64,000 bases of DNA. It comes from Metridium senile. Lineage: Eukaryota; Cnidaria; Anthozoa; Actiniaria; Metridiidae. Position 1 is the first letter of the stretch, and each line of letters starts with the position of its first letter. Below are positions 35,095 through 49,951 of the stretch, piece after piece. The stretch is from positions 34,524,768-34,588,767 of the forward strand of contig OX459095.1 in assembly GCA_949775045.1 (NCBI GenBank), read 5' to 3'. The translations under genes and the position numbers were made by a program. The notes under the pieces are model-generated. The model was not told the DNA's origin and searched no databases. It was given only the letters and a program-made list of their open reading frames with translations.

Positions 35095-35993
35095 TCATTG
35101 GTAATAATAAGGCGATACTGCATAACTTGGTACAATGTATGGTGGTGGTCTTACTCTACTGTACAACGATGGTCTAATAACACGTGGTCTGTAGTACGGT
35201 ACTGGTCGGTAACTAGTCTGACCGGCCAGGCTGGGCTGCTGTGCTCCACGCACAAGCTTCTCTGCAAGACTGTTAAGGTATGCTAACTTGGCTGCTCGTT
35301 GTCTGTCGTGGTTCAGTTGGTTTTTCGCACTCACTCGTCGTTTACGATACCACAGTTTGACTTGATCTTCGCTGGCATGGATTTCTGTTGCTAGTCGTCG
35401 ACGTTCTTTCTTGGTGGGGTAGGGCTGGAGGTCGTAGGCTTTGGCGAGGATTATCTCCTGGTAGACGGACAGGAATGGTGCTTCTGGACTCTGGATGGTC
35501 GGATGATCCGCCCTAGGTGATGACATTGCTGTAGATTAGAAGAAACAAAACATATTAGAACAAGACATATATTGCAAGTTGATCGTTACAAAATACATAT
35601 AGGTAAATAATCATTGTGTTTAAAGGTAAGAGTTTCATACAAGACATTGTCATTATAGTCATTCATTTACATCATTCTGAATTCAGCACATTCTAAACCA
35701 ACAGCCAGAATTCAATCAACTTTTTCCATCATAGAACATATCTTACCTTTAGTAGTAGTTTGCTTACTATCAGACGAGTAACGGCCCGCTGTACAGGTAG
35801 AAGAACGGTCAGTGGTACAAGGCTGGTCAACATGCGTAGTACGTAGAATATCTTCAATCATAAACGATGACTTTGCCTTGACAGGTCTGCAGGATGGTAC
35901 TTCTGATTTCACCATTTTGGTATTTGCTTGTGTTTCAAGAGTTGTTTTCTTTGTGAATGCTTTTGATAGAATGATGCAGTGTGTTGGGGGCAT
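35095..35993 (-). CDS. Homeodomain protein, array copy 9
   Basis: Exons 35747-35993 and 35095-35528. Protein as copy 1. Exon 1 has a synonymous Ser10 change (TCG to TCA on the coding strand; + strand GCTTTTGAT) shared only with copies 10 and 11. The flank reverts to TTTTTTAAT. Confidence 0.85.
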
Positions 35994-37088
35994 CTTGGTT
36001 TTATAGTTTGATTAACACTTCAAAGACCAGCCTACTTTTTGGCGGGAAATTGAACACGGCGGGCCCGGCCTATTGCCGAGCGCTGGAAGGCGCCACACCG
36101 AGGGTTTTGGCGGGAAAAATCCCTTTAAATACTCTGCGCCGAGCTACTGTAGTCGGAATTGTTCAAAGAGCGGCGGTCGCGGGCATAAATTGATTGATTA
36201 ATTAAAGAACGATTGAATTGCAATTGAGAAGCATTGTCTGTTCAACACTTTCCCGTTTGCAAGAACAAAAATTCCAACAGCTCACTTTGGTATACTTTGA
36301 AGATAAACTGAATACTCTTAGATAATTAAGTTTCTTATAGTGATTACAATGTATACTATTAAAAAAGCTCACCATAACAATGTATCGAATTATATAAATG
36401 ACAATGTTGTAGCACACGGCAGAATAACAGGAAAATACGTTCTGGTTGTTTGACTTACCCAAATCATTTTGATCAACGACGTCAAGCAACTGTTTTAGTA
36501 CTTGTGTATTAACAAATATGTTTGATTCCCAAGTAAAATTTCAATGTTGATGATAACTGACAAACATTTTGCTACTAAACCGACACTGTTAACTTGTAGA
36601 AAGTGCGCACAAATATGGATCTGACTTGCAACTTATGATTGTTACGTCACGTTGAATGACGGCTTTATCACGTGATTATGACGTCATGGCGAGCGCGCGT
36701 GGATTAGAATGACAATTATAGAGTAAAAAGTGAATTGGAACTATGGTCAAAATGAAATTCATTTTTTTTTATTTTAAAACAAGGTATAATTTTTTAATAT
36801 TCAACCAATAAAAAGATGAAAAAAACAACAACAATTCAAATTTTTCTTAATTTTTGGTAATGTCTAAAATTAGGAGTTTTAGCTCAAGTCAAATACTGCT
36901 TTCCATCCAAAGTTAACGTTTTTCGCAGCGAAAGCACTCGGAATTAGAGTACAAAACACAAGAACAACAACAACAACAGTATTTTGACTACTAATATATT
37001 TATTTCACATATTTATCTACATATACATTTGTATTTAAAACATAATATCTTCAATTATATTTACAATGACTCTATATTTGTACCGATA

Positions 37089-37987
37089 TCATTGGTAATA
37101 ATAAGGCGATACTGCATAACTTGGTACAATGTATGGTGGTGGTCTTACTCTACTGTACAACGATGGTCTAATAACACGTGGTCTGTAGTACGGTACTGGT
37201 CGGTAACTAGTCTGACCGGCCAGGCTGGGCTGCTGTGCTCCACGCACAAGCTTCTCTGCAAGACTGTTAAGGTATGCTAACTTGGCTGCTCGTTGTCTGT
37301 CGTGGTTCAGTTGGTTTTTCGCACTCACTCGTCGTTTACGATACCACAGTTTGACTTGATCTTCGCTGGCATGGATTTCTGTTGCTAGTCGTCGACGTTC
37401 TTTCTTGGTGGGGTAGGGCTGGAGGTCGTAGGCTTTGGCGAGGATTATCTCCTGGTAGACGGACAGGAATGGTGCTTCTGGACTCTGGATGGTCGGATGA
37501 TCCGCCCTAGGTGATGACATTGCTGTAGATTAGAAGAAACAAAACATATTAGAACAAGACATATATTGCAAGTTGATCGTTACAAAATACATATAGGTAA
37601 ATAATCATTGTGTTTAAAGGTAAGAGTTTCATACAAGACATTGTCATTATAGTCATTCATTTACATCATTCTGAATTCAGCACATTCTAAACCAACAGCC
37701 AGAATTCAATCAACTTTTTCCATCATAGAACATATCTTACCTTTAGTAGTAGTTTGCTTACTATCAGACGAGTAACGGCCCGCTGTACAGGTAGAAGAAC
37801 GGTCAGTGGTACAAGGCTGGTCAACATGCGTAGTACGTAGAATATCTTCAATCATAAACGATGACTTTGCCTTGACAGGTCTGCAGGATGGTACTTCTGA
37901 TTTCACCATTTTGGTATTTGCTTGTGTTTCAAGAGTTGTTTTCTTTGTGAATGCTTTTGATAGAATGATGCAGTGTGTTGGGGGCAT
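37089..37987 (-). CDS. Homeodomain protein, array copy 10
   Basis: Exons 37741-37987 and 37089-37522. Protein as copy 1; carries the synonymous Ser10 variant. Confidence 0.85.
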
Positions 37988-39082
37988 CTTGGTTTTATAG
38001 TTTGATTAACACTTCAAAGACCAGCCTACTTTTTGGCGGGAAATTGAACACGGCGGGCCCGGCCTATTGCCGAGCGCTGGAAGGCGCCACACCGAGGGTT
38101 TTGGCGGGAAAAATCCCTTTAAATACTCTGCGCCGAGCTACTGTAGTCGGAATTGTTCAAAGAGCGGCGGTCGCGGGCATAAATTGATTGATTAATTAAA
38201 GAACGATTGAATTGCAATTGAGAAGCATTGTCTGTTCAACACTTTCCCGTTTGCAAGAACAAAAATTCCAACAGCTCACTTTGGTATACTTTGAAGATAA
38301 ACTGAATACTCTTAGATAATTAAGTTTCTTATAGTGATTACAATGTATACTATTAAAAAAGCTCACCATAACAATGTATCGAATTATATAAATGACAATG
38401 TTGTAGCACACGGCAGAATAACAGGAAAATACGTTCTGGTTGTTTGACTTACCCAAATCATTTTGATCAACGACGTCAAGCAACTGTTTTAGTACTTGTG
38501 TATTAACAAATATGTTTGATTCCCAAGTAAAATTTCAATGTTGATGATAACTGACAAACATTTTGCTACTAAACCGACACTGTTAACTTGTAGAAAGTGC
38601 GCACAAATATGGATCTGACTTGCAACTTATGATTGTTACGTCACGTTGAATGACGGCTTTATCACGTGATTATGACGTCATGGCGAGCGCGCGTGGATTA
38701 GAATGACAATTATAGAGTAAAAAGTGAATTGGAACTATGGTCAAAATGAAATTCATTTTTTTTTATTTTAAAACAAGGTATAATTTTTTAATATTCAACC
38801 AATAAAAAGATGAAAAAAACAACAACAATTCAAATTTTTCTTAATTTTTGGTAATGTCTAAAATTAGGAGTTTTAGCTCAAGTCAAATACTGCTTTCCAT
38901 CCAAAGTTAACGTTTTTCGCAGCGAAAGCACTCGGAATTAGAGTACAAAACACAAGAACAACAACAACAACAGTATTTTGACTACTAATATATTTATTTC
39001 ACATATTTATCTACATATACATTTGTATTTAAAACATAATATCTTCAATTATATTTACAATGACTCTATATTTGTACCGATA

Positions 39083-39981
39083 TCATTGGTAATAATAAGG
39101 CGATACTGCATAACTTGGTACAATGTATGGTGGTGGTCTTACTCTACTGTACAACGATGGTCTAATAACACGTGGTCTGTAGTACGGTACTGGTCGGTAA
39201 CTAGTCTGACCGGCCAGGCTGGGCTGCTGTGCTCCACGCACAAGCTTCTCTGCAAGACTGTTAAGGTATGCTAACTTGGCTGCTCGTTGTCTGTCGTGGT
39301 TCAGTTGGTTTTTCGCACTCACTCGTCGTTTACGATACCACAGTTTGACTTGATCTTCGCTGGCATGGATTTCTGTTGCTAGTCGTCGACGTTCTTTCTT
39401 GGTGGGGTAGGGCTGGAGGTCGTAGGCTTTGGCGAGGATTATCTCCTGGTAGACGGACAGGAATGGTGCTTCTGGACTCTGGATGGTCGGATGATCCGCC
39501 CTAGGTGATGACATTGCTGTAGATTAGAAGAAACAAAACATATTAGAACAAGACATATATTGCAAGTTGATCGTTACAAAATACATATAGGTAAATAATC
39601 ATTGTGTTTAAAGGTAAGAGTTTCATACAAGACATTGTCATTATAGTCATTCATTTACATCATTCTGAATTCAGCACATTCTAAACCAACAGCCAGAATT
39701 CAATCAACTTTTTCCATCATAGAACATATCTTACCTTTAGTAGTAGTTTGCTTACTATCAGACGAGTAACGGCCCGCTGTACAGGTAGAAGAACGGTCAG
39801 TGGTACAAGGCTGGTCAACATGCGTAGTACGTAGAATATCTTCAATCATAAACGATGACTTTGCCTTGACAGGTCTGCAGGATGGTACTTCTGATTTCAC
39901 CATTTTGGTATTTGCTTGTGTTTCAAGAGTTGTTTTCTTTGTGAATGCTTTTGATAGAATGATGCAGTGTGTTGGGGGCAT
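39083..39981 (-). CDS. Homeodomain protein, array copy 11
   Basis: Exons 39735-39981 and 39083-39516. Protein as copy 1; last of the three copies with the synonymous Ser10 variant. Confidence 0.85.
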
Positions 39982-41076
39982 CTTGGTTTTATAGTTTGAT
40001 TAACACTTCAAAGACCAGCCTACTTTTTGGCGGGAAATTGAACACGGCGGGCCCGGCCTATTGCCGAGCGCTGGAAGGCGCCACACCGAGGGTTTTGGCG
40101 GGAAAAATCCCTTTAAATACTCTGCGCCGAGCTACTGTAGTCGGAATTGTTCAAAGAGCGGCGGTCGCGGGCATAAATTGATTGATTAATTAAAGAACGA
40201 TTGAATTGCAATTGAGAAGCATTGTCTGTTCAACACTTTCCCGTTTGCAAGAACAAAAATTCCAACAGCTCACTTTGGTATACTTTGAAGATAAACTGAA
40301 TACTCTTAGATAATTAAGTTTCTTATAGTGATTACAATGTATACTATTAAAAAAGCTCACCATAACAATGTATCGAATTATATAAATGACAATGTTGTAG
40401 CACACGGCAGAATAACAGGAAAATACGTTCTGGTTGTTTGACTTACCCAAATCATTTTGATCAACGACGTCAAGCAACTGTTTTAGTACTTGTGTATTAA
40501 CAAATATGTTTGATTCCCAAGTAAAATTTCAATGTTGATGATAACTGACAAACATTTTGCTACTAAACCGACACTGTTAACTTGTAGAAAGTGCGCACAA
40601 ATATGGATCTGACTTGCAACTTATGATTGTTACGTCACGTTGAATGACGGCTTTATCACGTGATTATGACGTCATGGCGAGCGCGCGTGGATTAGAATGA
40701 CAATTATAGAGTAAAAAGTGAATTGGAACTATGGTCAAAATGAAATTCATTTTTTTTTATTTTAAAACAAGGTATAATTTTTTAATATTCAACCAATAAA
40801 AAGATGAAAAAAACAACAACAATTCAAATTTTTCTTAATTTTTGGTAATGTCTAAAATTAGGAGTTTTAGCTCAAGTCAAATACTGCTTTCCATCCAAAG
40901 TTAACGTTTTTCGCAGCGAAAGCACTCGGAATTAGAGTACAAAACACAAGAACAACAACAACAACAGTATTTTGACTACTAATATATTTATTTCACATAT
41001 TTATCTACATATACATTTGTATTTAAAACATAATATCTTCAATTATATTTACAATGACTCTATATTTGTACCGATA

Positions 41077-41975
41077 TCATTGGTAATAATAAGGCGATAC
41101 TGCATAACTTGGTACAATGTATGGTGGTGGTCTTACTCTACTGTACAACGATGGTCTAATAACACGTGGTCTGTAGTACGGTACTGGTCGGTAACTAGTC
41201 TGACCGGCCAGGCTGGGCTGCTGTGCTCCACGCACAAGCTTCTCTGCAAGACTGTTAAGGTATGCTAACTTGGCTGCTCGTTGTCTGTCGTGGTTCAGTT
41301 GGTTTTTCGCACTCACTCGTCGTTTACGATACCACAGTTTGACTTGATCTTCGCTGGCATGGATTTCTGTTGCTAGTCGTCGACGTTCTTTCTTGGTGGG
41401 GTAGGGCTGGAGGTCGTAGGCTTTGGCGAGGATTATCTCCTGGTAGACGGACAGGAATGGTGCTTCTGGACTCTGGATGGTCGGATGATCCGCCCTAGGT
41501 GATGACATTGCTGTAGATTAGAAGAAACAAAACATATTAGAACAAGACATATATTGCAAGTTGATCGTTACAAAATACATATAGGTAAATAATCATTGTG
41601 TTTAAAGGTAAGAGTTTCATACAAGACATTGTCATTATAGTCATTCATTTACATCATTCTGAATTCAGCACATTCTAAACCAACAGCCAGAATTCAATCA
41701 ACTTTTTCCATCATAGAACATATCTTACCTTTAGTAGTAGTTTGCTTACTATCAGACGAGTAACGGCCCGCTGTACAGGTAGAAGAACGGTCAGTGGTAC
41801 AAGGCTGGTCAACATGCGTAGTACGTAGAATATCTTCAATCATAAACGATGACTTTGCCTTGACAGGTCTGCAGGATGGTACTTCTGATTTCACCATTTT
41901 GGTATTTGCTTGTGTTTCAAGAGTTGTTTTCTTTGTGAATGCTTTCGATAGAATGATGCAGTGTGTTGGGGGCAT
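41077..41975 (-). CDS. Homeodomain protein, array copy 12
   Basis: Exons 41729-41975 and 41077-41510. Protein as copy 1; TTTTTTAAT flank. Confidence 0.85.
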
Positions 41976-43070
41976 CTTGGTTTTATAGTTTGATTAACAC
42001 TTCAAAGACCAGCCTACTTTTTGGCGGGAAATTGAACACGGCGGGCCCGGCCTATTGCCGAGCGCTGGAAGGCGCCACACCGAGGGTTTTGGCGGGAAAA
42101 ATCCCTTTAAATACTCTGCGCCGAGCTACTGTAGTCGGAATTGTTCAAAGAGCGGCGGTCGCGGGCATAAATTGATTGATTAATTAAAGAACGATTGAAT
42201 TGCAATTGAGAAGCATTGTCTGTTCAACACTTTCCCGTTTGCAAGAACAAAAATTCCAACAGCTCACTTTGGTATACTTTGAAGATAAACTGAATACTCT
42301 TAGATAATTAAGTTTCTTATAGTGATTACAATGTATACTATTAAAAAAGCTCACCATAACAATGTATCGAATTATATAAATGACAATGTTGTAGCACACG
42401 GCAGAATAACAGGAAAATACGTTCTGGTTGTTTGACTTACCCAAATCATTTTGATCAACGACGTCAAGCAACTGTTTTAGTACTTGTGTATTAACAAATA
42501 TGTTTGATTCCCAAGTAAAATTTCAATGTTGATGATAACTGACAAACATTTTGCTACTAAACCGACACTGTTAACTTGTAGAAAGTGCGCACAAATATGG
42601 ATCTGACTTGCAACTTATGATTGTTACGTCACGTTGAATGACGGCTTTATCACGTGATTATGACGTCATGGCGAGCGCGCGTGGATTAGAATGACAATTA
42701 TAGAGTAAAAAGTGAATTGGAACTATGGTCAAAATGAAATTCATTTTTTTTTATTTTAAAACAAGGTATAATTTTTTAATATTCAACCAATAAAAAGATG
42801 AAAAAAACAACAACAATTCAAATTTTTCTTAATTTTTGGTAATGTCTAAAATTAGGAGTTTTAGCTCAAGTCAAATACTGCTTTCCATCCAAAGTTAACG
42901 TTTTTCGCAGCGAAAGCACTCGGAATTAGAGTACAAAACACAAGAACAACAACAACAACAGTATTTTGACTACTAATATATTTATTTCACATATTTATCT
43001 ACATATACATTTGTATTTAAAACATAATATCTTCAATTATATTTACAATGACTCTATATTTGTACCGATA

Positions 43071-43969
43071 TCATTGGTAATAATAAGGCGATACTGCATA
43101 ACTTGGTACAATGTATGGTGGTGGTCTTACTCTACTGTACAACGATGGTCTAATAACACGTGGTCTGTAGTACGGTACTGGTCGGTAACTAGTCTGACCG
43201 GCCAGGCTGGGCTGCTGTGCTCCACGCACAAGCTTCTCTGCAAGACTGTTAAGGTATGCTAACTTGGCTGCTCGTTGTCTGTCGTGGTTCAGTTGGTTTT
43301 TCGCACTCACTCGTCGTTTACGATACCACAGTTTGACTTGATCTTCGCTGGCATGGATTTCTGTTGCTAGTCGTCGACGTTCTTTCTTGGTGGGGTAGGG
43401 CTGGAGGTCGTAGGCTTTGGCGAGGATTATCTCCTGGTAGACGGACAGGAATGGTGCTTCTGGACTCTGGATGGTCGGATGATCCGCCCTAGGTGATGAC
43501 ATTGCTGTAGATTAGAAGAAACAAAACATATTAGAACAAGACATATATTGCAAGTTGATCGTTACAAAATACATATAGGTAAATAATCATTGTGTTTAAA
43601 GGTAAGAGTTTCATACAAGACATTGTCATTATAGTCATTCATTTACATCATTCTGAATTCAGCACATTCTAAACCAACAGCCAGAATTCAATCAACTTTT
43701 TCCATCATAGAACATATCTTACCTTTAGTAGTAGTTTGCTTACTATCAGACGAGTAACGGCCCGCTGTACAGGTAGAAGAACGGTCAGTGGTACAAGGCT
43801 GGTCAACATGCGTAGTACGTAGAATATCTTCAATCATAAACGATGACTTTGCCTTGACAGGTCTGCAGGATGGTACTTCTGATTTCACCATTTTGGTATT
43901 TGCTTGTGTTTCAAGAGTTGTTTTCTTTGTGAATGCTTTCGATAGAATGATGCAGTGTGTTGGGGGCAT
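43071..43969 (-). CDS. Homeodomain protein, array copy 13
   Basis: Exons 43723-43969 and 43071-43504. Protein as copy 1. Its 5' flank (about 44480) carries the ACTTGCGTATT variant, shared with the 5' flanks of copies 14, 16 and 17. Confidence 0.85.
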
Positions 43970-45064
43970 CTTGGTTTTATAGTTTGATTAACACTTCAAA
44001 GACCAGCCTACTTTTTGGCGGGAAATTGAACACGGCGGGCCCGGCCTATTGCCGAGCGCTGGAAGGCGCCACACCGAGGGTTTTGGCGGGAAAAATCCCT
44101 TTAAATACTCTGCGCCGAGCTACTGTAGTCGGAATTGTTCAAAGAGCGGCGGTCGCGGGCATAAATTGATTGATTAATTAAAGAACGATTGAATTGCAAT
44201 TGAGAAGCATTGTCTGTTCAACACTTTCCCGTTTGCAAGAACAAAAATTCCAACAGCTCACTTTGGTATACTTTGAAGATAAACTGAATACTCTTAGATA
44301 ATTAAGTTTCTTATAGTGATTACAATGTATACTATTAAAAAAGCTCACCATAACAATGTATCGAATTATATAAATGACAATGTTGTAGCACACGGCAGAA
44401 TAACAGGAAAATACGTTCTGGTTGTTTGACTTACCCAAATCATTTTGATCAACGACGTCAAGCAACTGTTTTAGTACTTGCGTATTAACAAATATGTTTG
44501 ATTCCCAAGTAAAATTTCAATGTTGATGATAACTGACAAACATTTTGCTACTAAACCGACACTGTTAACTTGTAGAAAGTGCGCACAAATATGGATCTGA
44601 CTTGCAACTTATGATTGTTACGTCACGTTGAATGACGGCTTTATCACGTGATTATGACGTCATGGCGAGCGCGCGTGGATTAGAATGACAATTATAGAGT
44701 AAAAAGTGAATTGGAACTATGGTCAAAATGAAATTCATTTTTTTTTATTTTAAAACAAGGTATAATTTTTAAATATTCAACCAATAAAAAGATGAAAAAA
44801 ACAACAACAATTCAAATTTTTCTTAATTTTTGGTAATGTCTAAAATTAGGAGTTTTAGCTCAAGTCAAATACTGCTTTCCATCCAAAGTTAACGTTTTTC
44901 GCAGCGAAAGCACTCGGAATTAGAGTACAAAACACAAGAACAACAACAACAACAGTATTTTGACTACTAATATATTTATTTCACATATTTATCTACATAT
45001 ACATTTGTATTTAAAACATAATATCTTCAATTATATTTACAATGACTCTATATTTGTACCGATA

Positions 45065-45963
45065 TCATTGGTAATAATAAGGCGATACTGCATAACTTGG
45101 TACAATGTATGGTGATGGTCTTACTCTACTGTACAACGATGGTCTAATAACACGTGGTCTGTAGTACGGTACTGGTCGGTAACTAGTCTGACCGGCCAGG
45201 CTGGGCTGCTGTGCTCCACGCACAAGCTTCTCTGCAAGACTGTTAAGGTATGCTAACTTGGCTGCTCGTTGTCTGTCGTGGTTCAGTTGGTTTTTCGCAC
45301 TCACTCGTCGTTTACGATACCACAGTTTGACTTGATCTTCGCTGGCATGGATTTCTGTTGCTAGTCGTCGACGTTCTTTCTTGGTGGGGTAGGGCTGGAG
45401 GTCGTAGGCTTTGGCGAGGATTATCTCCTGGTAGACGGACAGGAATGGTGCTTCTGGACTCTGGATGGTCGGATGATCCGCCCTAGGTGATGACATTGCT
45501 GTAGATTAGAAGAAACAAAACATATTAGAACAAGACATATATTGCAAGTTGATCGTTACAAAATACATATAGGTAAATAATCATTGTGTTTAAAGGTAAG
45601 AGTTTCATACAAGACATTGTCATTATAGTCATTCATTTACATCATTCTGAATTCAGCACATTCTAAACCAACAGCCAGAATTCAATCAACTTTTTCCATC
45701 ATAGAACATATCTTACCTTTAGTAGTAGTTTGCTTACTATCAGACGAGTAACGGCCCGCTGTACAGGTAGAAGAACGGTCAGTGGTACAAGGCTGGTCAA
45801 CATGCGTAGTACGTAGAATATCTTCAATCATAAACGATGACTTTGCCTTGACAGGTCTGCAGGATGGTACTTCTGATTTCACCATTTTGGTATTTGCTTG
45901 TGTTTCAAGAGTTGTTTTCTTTGTGAATGCTTTCGATAGAATGATGCAGTGTGTTGGGGGCAT
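45065..45963 (-). CDS. Homeodomain protein, array copy 14
   Basis: Exons 45717-45963 and 45065-45498. Ser at residue 211; TTTTTAAAT 3' flank and GCGTATT 5' flank. Confidence 0.85.
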
Positions 45964-47058
45964 CTTGGTTTTATAGTTTGATTAACACTTCAAAGACCAG
46001 CCTACTTTTTGGCGGGAAATTGAACACGGCGGGCCCGGCCTATTGCCGAGCGCTGGAAGGCGCCACACCGAGGGTTTTGGCGGGAAAAATCCCTTTAAAT
46101 ACTCTGCGCCGAGCTACTGTAGTCGGAATTGTTCAAAGAGCGGCGGTCGCGGGCATAAATTGATTGATTAATTAAAGAACGATTGAATTGCAATTGAGAA
46201 GCATTGTCTGTTCAACACTTTCCCGTTTGCAAGAACAAAAATTCCAACAGCTCACTTTGGTATACTTTGAAGATAAACTGAATACTCTTAGATAATTAAG
46301 TTTCTTATAGTGATTACAATGTATACTATTAAAAAAGCTCACCATAACAATGTATCGAATTATATAAATGACAATGTTGTAGCACACGGCAGAATAACAG
46401 GAAAATACGTTCTGGTTGTTTGACTTACCCAAATCATTTTGATCAACGACGTCAAGCAACTGTTTTAGTACTTGCGTATTAACAAATATGTTTGATTCCC
46501 AAGTAAAATTTCAATGTTGATGATAACTGACAAACATTTTGCTACTAAACCGACACTGTTAACTTGTAGAAAGTGCGCACAAATATGGATCTGACTTGCA
46601 ACTTATGATTGTTACGTCACGTTGAATGACGGCTTTATCACGTGATTATGACGTCATGGCGAGCGCGCGTGGATTAGAATGACAATTATAGAGTAAAAAG
46701 TGAATTGGAACTATGGTCAAAATGAAATTCATTTTTTTTTATTTTAAAACAAGGTATAATTTTTAAATATTCAACCAATAAAAAGATGAAAAAAACAACA
46801 ACAATTCAAATTTTTCTTAATTTTTGGTAATGTCTAAAATTAGGAGTTTTAGCTCAAGTCAAATACTGCTTTCCATCCAAAGTTAACGTTTTTCGCAGCG
46901 AAAGCACTCGGAATTAGAGTACAAAACACAAGAACAACAACAACAACAGTATTTTGACTACTAATATATTTATTTCACATATTTATCTACATATACATTT
47001 GTATTTAAAACATAATATCTTCAATTATATTTACAATGACTCTATATTTGTACCGATA

Positions 47059-47957
47059 TCATTGGTAATAATAAGGCGATACTGCATAACTTGGTACAAT
47101 GTATGGTGATGGTCTTACTCTACTGTACAACGATGGTCTAATAACACGTGGTCTGTAGTACGGTACTGGTCGGTAACTAGTCTGACCGGCCAGGCTGGGC
47201 TGCTGTGCTCCACGCACAAGCTTCTCTGCAAGACTGTTAAGGTATGCTAACTTGGCTGCTCGTTGTCTGTCGTGGTTCAGTTGGTTTTTCGCACTCACTC
47301 GTCGTTTACGATACCACAGTTTGACTTGATCTTCGCTGGCATGGATTTCTGTTGCTAGTCGTCGACGTTCTTTCTTGGTGGGGTAGGGCTGGAGGTCGTA
47401 GGCTTTGGCGAGGATTATCTCCTGGTAGACGGACAGGAATGGTGCTTCTGGACTCTGGATGGTCGGATGATCCGCCCTAGGTGATGACATTGCTGTAGAT
47501 TAGAAGAAACAAAACATATTAGAACAAGACATATATTGCAAGTTGATCGTTACAAAATACATATAGGTAAATAATCATTGTGTTTAAAGGTAAGAGTTTC
47601 ATACAAGACATTGTCATTATAGTCATTCATTTACATCATTCTGAATTCAGCACATTCTAAACCAACAGCCAGAATTCAATCAACTTTTTCCATCATAGAA
47701 CATATCTTACCTTTAGTAGTAGTTTGCTTACTATCAGACGAGTAACGGCCCGCTGTACAGGTAGAAGAACGGTCAGTGGTACAAGGCTGGTCAACATGCG
47801 TAGTACGTAGAATATCTTCAATCATAAACGATGACTTTGCCTTGACAGGTCTGCAGGATGGTACTTCTGATTTCACCATTTTGGTATTTGCTTGTGTTTC
47901 AAGAGTTGTTTTCTTTGTGAATGCTTTCGATAGAATGATGCAGTGTGTTGGGGGCAT
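47059..47957 (-). CDS. Homeodomain protein, array copy 15
   Basis: Exons 47711-47957 and 47059-47492. Ser at residue 211; its 5' flank has GTGTATT, marking a haplotype switch before copy 16. Confidence 0.85.
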
Positions 47958-49052
47958 CTTGGTTTTATAGTTTGATTAACACTTCAAAGACCAGCCTACT
48001 TTTTGGCGGGAAATTGAACACGGCGGGCCCGGCCTATTGCCGAGCGCTGGAAGGCGCCACACCGAGGGTTTTGGCGGGAAAAATCCCTTTAAATACTCTG
48101 CGCCGAGCTACTGTAGTCGGAATTGTTCAAAGAGCGGCGGTCGCGGGCATAAATTGATTGATTAATTAAAGAACGATTGAATTGCAATTGAGAAGCATTG
48201 TCTGTTCAACACTTTCCCGTTTGCAAGAACAAAAATTCCAACAGCTCACTTTGGTATACTTTGAAGATAAACTGAATACTCTTAGATAATTAAGTTTCTT
48301 ATAGTGATTACAATGTATACTATTAAAAAAGCTCACCATAACAATGTATCGAATTATATAAATGACAATGTTGTAGCACACGGCAGAATAACAGGAAAAT
48401 ACGTTCTGGTTGTTTGACTTACCCAAATCATTTTGATCAACGACGTCAAGCAACTGTTTTAGTACTTGTGTATTAACAAATATGTTTGATTCCCAAGTAA
48501 AATTTCAATGTTGATGATAACTGACAAACATTTTGCTACTAAACCGACACTGTTAACTTGTAGAAAGTGCGCACAAATATGGATCTGACTTGCAACTTAT
48601 GATTGTTACGTCACGTTGAATGACGGCTTTATCACGTGATTATGACGTCATGGCGAGCGCGCGTGGATTAGAATGACAATTATAGAGTAAAAAGTGAATT
48701 GGAACTATGGTCAAAATGAAATTCATTTTTTTTTATTTTAAAACAAGGTATAATTTTTAAATATTCAACCAATAAAAAGATGAAAAAAACAACAACAATT
48801 CAAATTTTTCTTAATTTTTGGTAATGTCTAAAATTAGGAGTTTTAGCTCAAGTCAAATACTGCTTTCCATCCAAAGTTAACGTTTTTCGCAGCGAAAGCA
48901 CTCGGAATTAGAGTACAAAACACAAGAACAACAACAACAACAGTATTTTGACTACTAATATATTTATTTCACATATTTATCTACATATACATTTGTATTT
49001 AAAACATAATATCTTCAATTATATTTACAATGACTCTATATTTGTACCGATA

Positions 49053-49951
49053 TCATTGGTAATAATAAGGCGATACTGCATAACTTGGTACAATGTATGG
49101 TGGTGGTCTTACTCTACTGTACAACGATGGTCTAATAACACGTGGTCTGTAGTACGGTACTGGTCGGTAACTAGTCTGACCGGCCAGGCTGGGCTGCTGT
49201 GCTCCACGCACAAGCTTCTCTGCAAGACTGTTAAGGTATGCTAACTTGGCTGCTCGTTGTCTGTCGTGGTTCAGTTGGTTTTTCGCACTCACTCGTCGTT
49301 TACGATACCACAGTTTGACTTGATCTTCGCTGGCATGGATTTCTGTTGCTAGTCGTCGACGTTCTTTCTTGGTGGGGTAGGGCTGGAGGTCGTAGGCTTT
49401 GGCGAGGATTATCTCCTGGTAGACGGACAGGAATGGTGCTTCTGGACTCTGGATGGTCGGATGATCCGCCCTAGGTGATGACATTGCTGTAGATTAGAAG
49501 AAACAAAACATATTAGAACAAGACATATATTGCAAGTTGATCGTTACAAAATACATATAGGTAAATAATCATTGTGTTTAAAGGTAAGAGTTTCATACAA
49601 GACATTGTCATTATAGTCATTCATTTACATCATTCTGAATTCAGCACATTCTAAACCAACAGCCAGAATTCAATCAACTTTTTCCATCATAGAACATATC
49701 TTACCTTTAGTAGTAGTTTGCTTACTATCAGACGAGTAACGGCCCGCTGTACAGGTAGAAGAACGGTCAGTGGTACAAGGCTGGTCAACATGCGTAGTAC
49801 GTAGAATATCTTCAATCATAAACGATGACTTTGCCTTGACAGGTCTGCAGGATGGTACTTCTGATTTCACCATTTTGGTATTTGCTTGTGTTTCAAGAGT
49901 TGTTTTCTTTGTGAATGCTTTCGATAGAATGATGCAGTGTGTTGGGGGCAT
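49053..49951 (-). CDS. Homeodomain protein, array copy 16
   Basis: Exons 49705-49951 and 49053-49486. Pro at residue 211, an isolated Pro copy among Ser copies; its own 5' flank has GCGTATT. Confidence 0.85.
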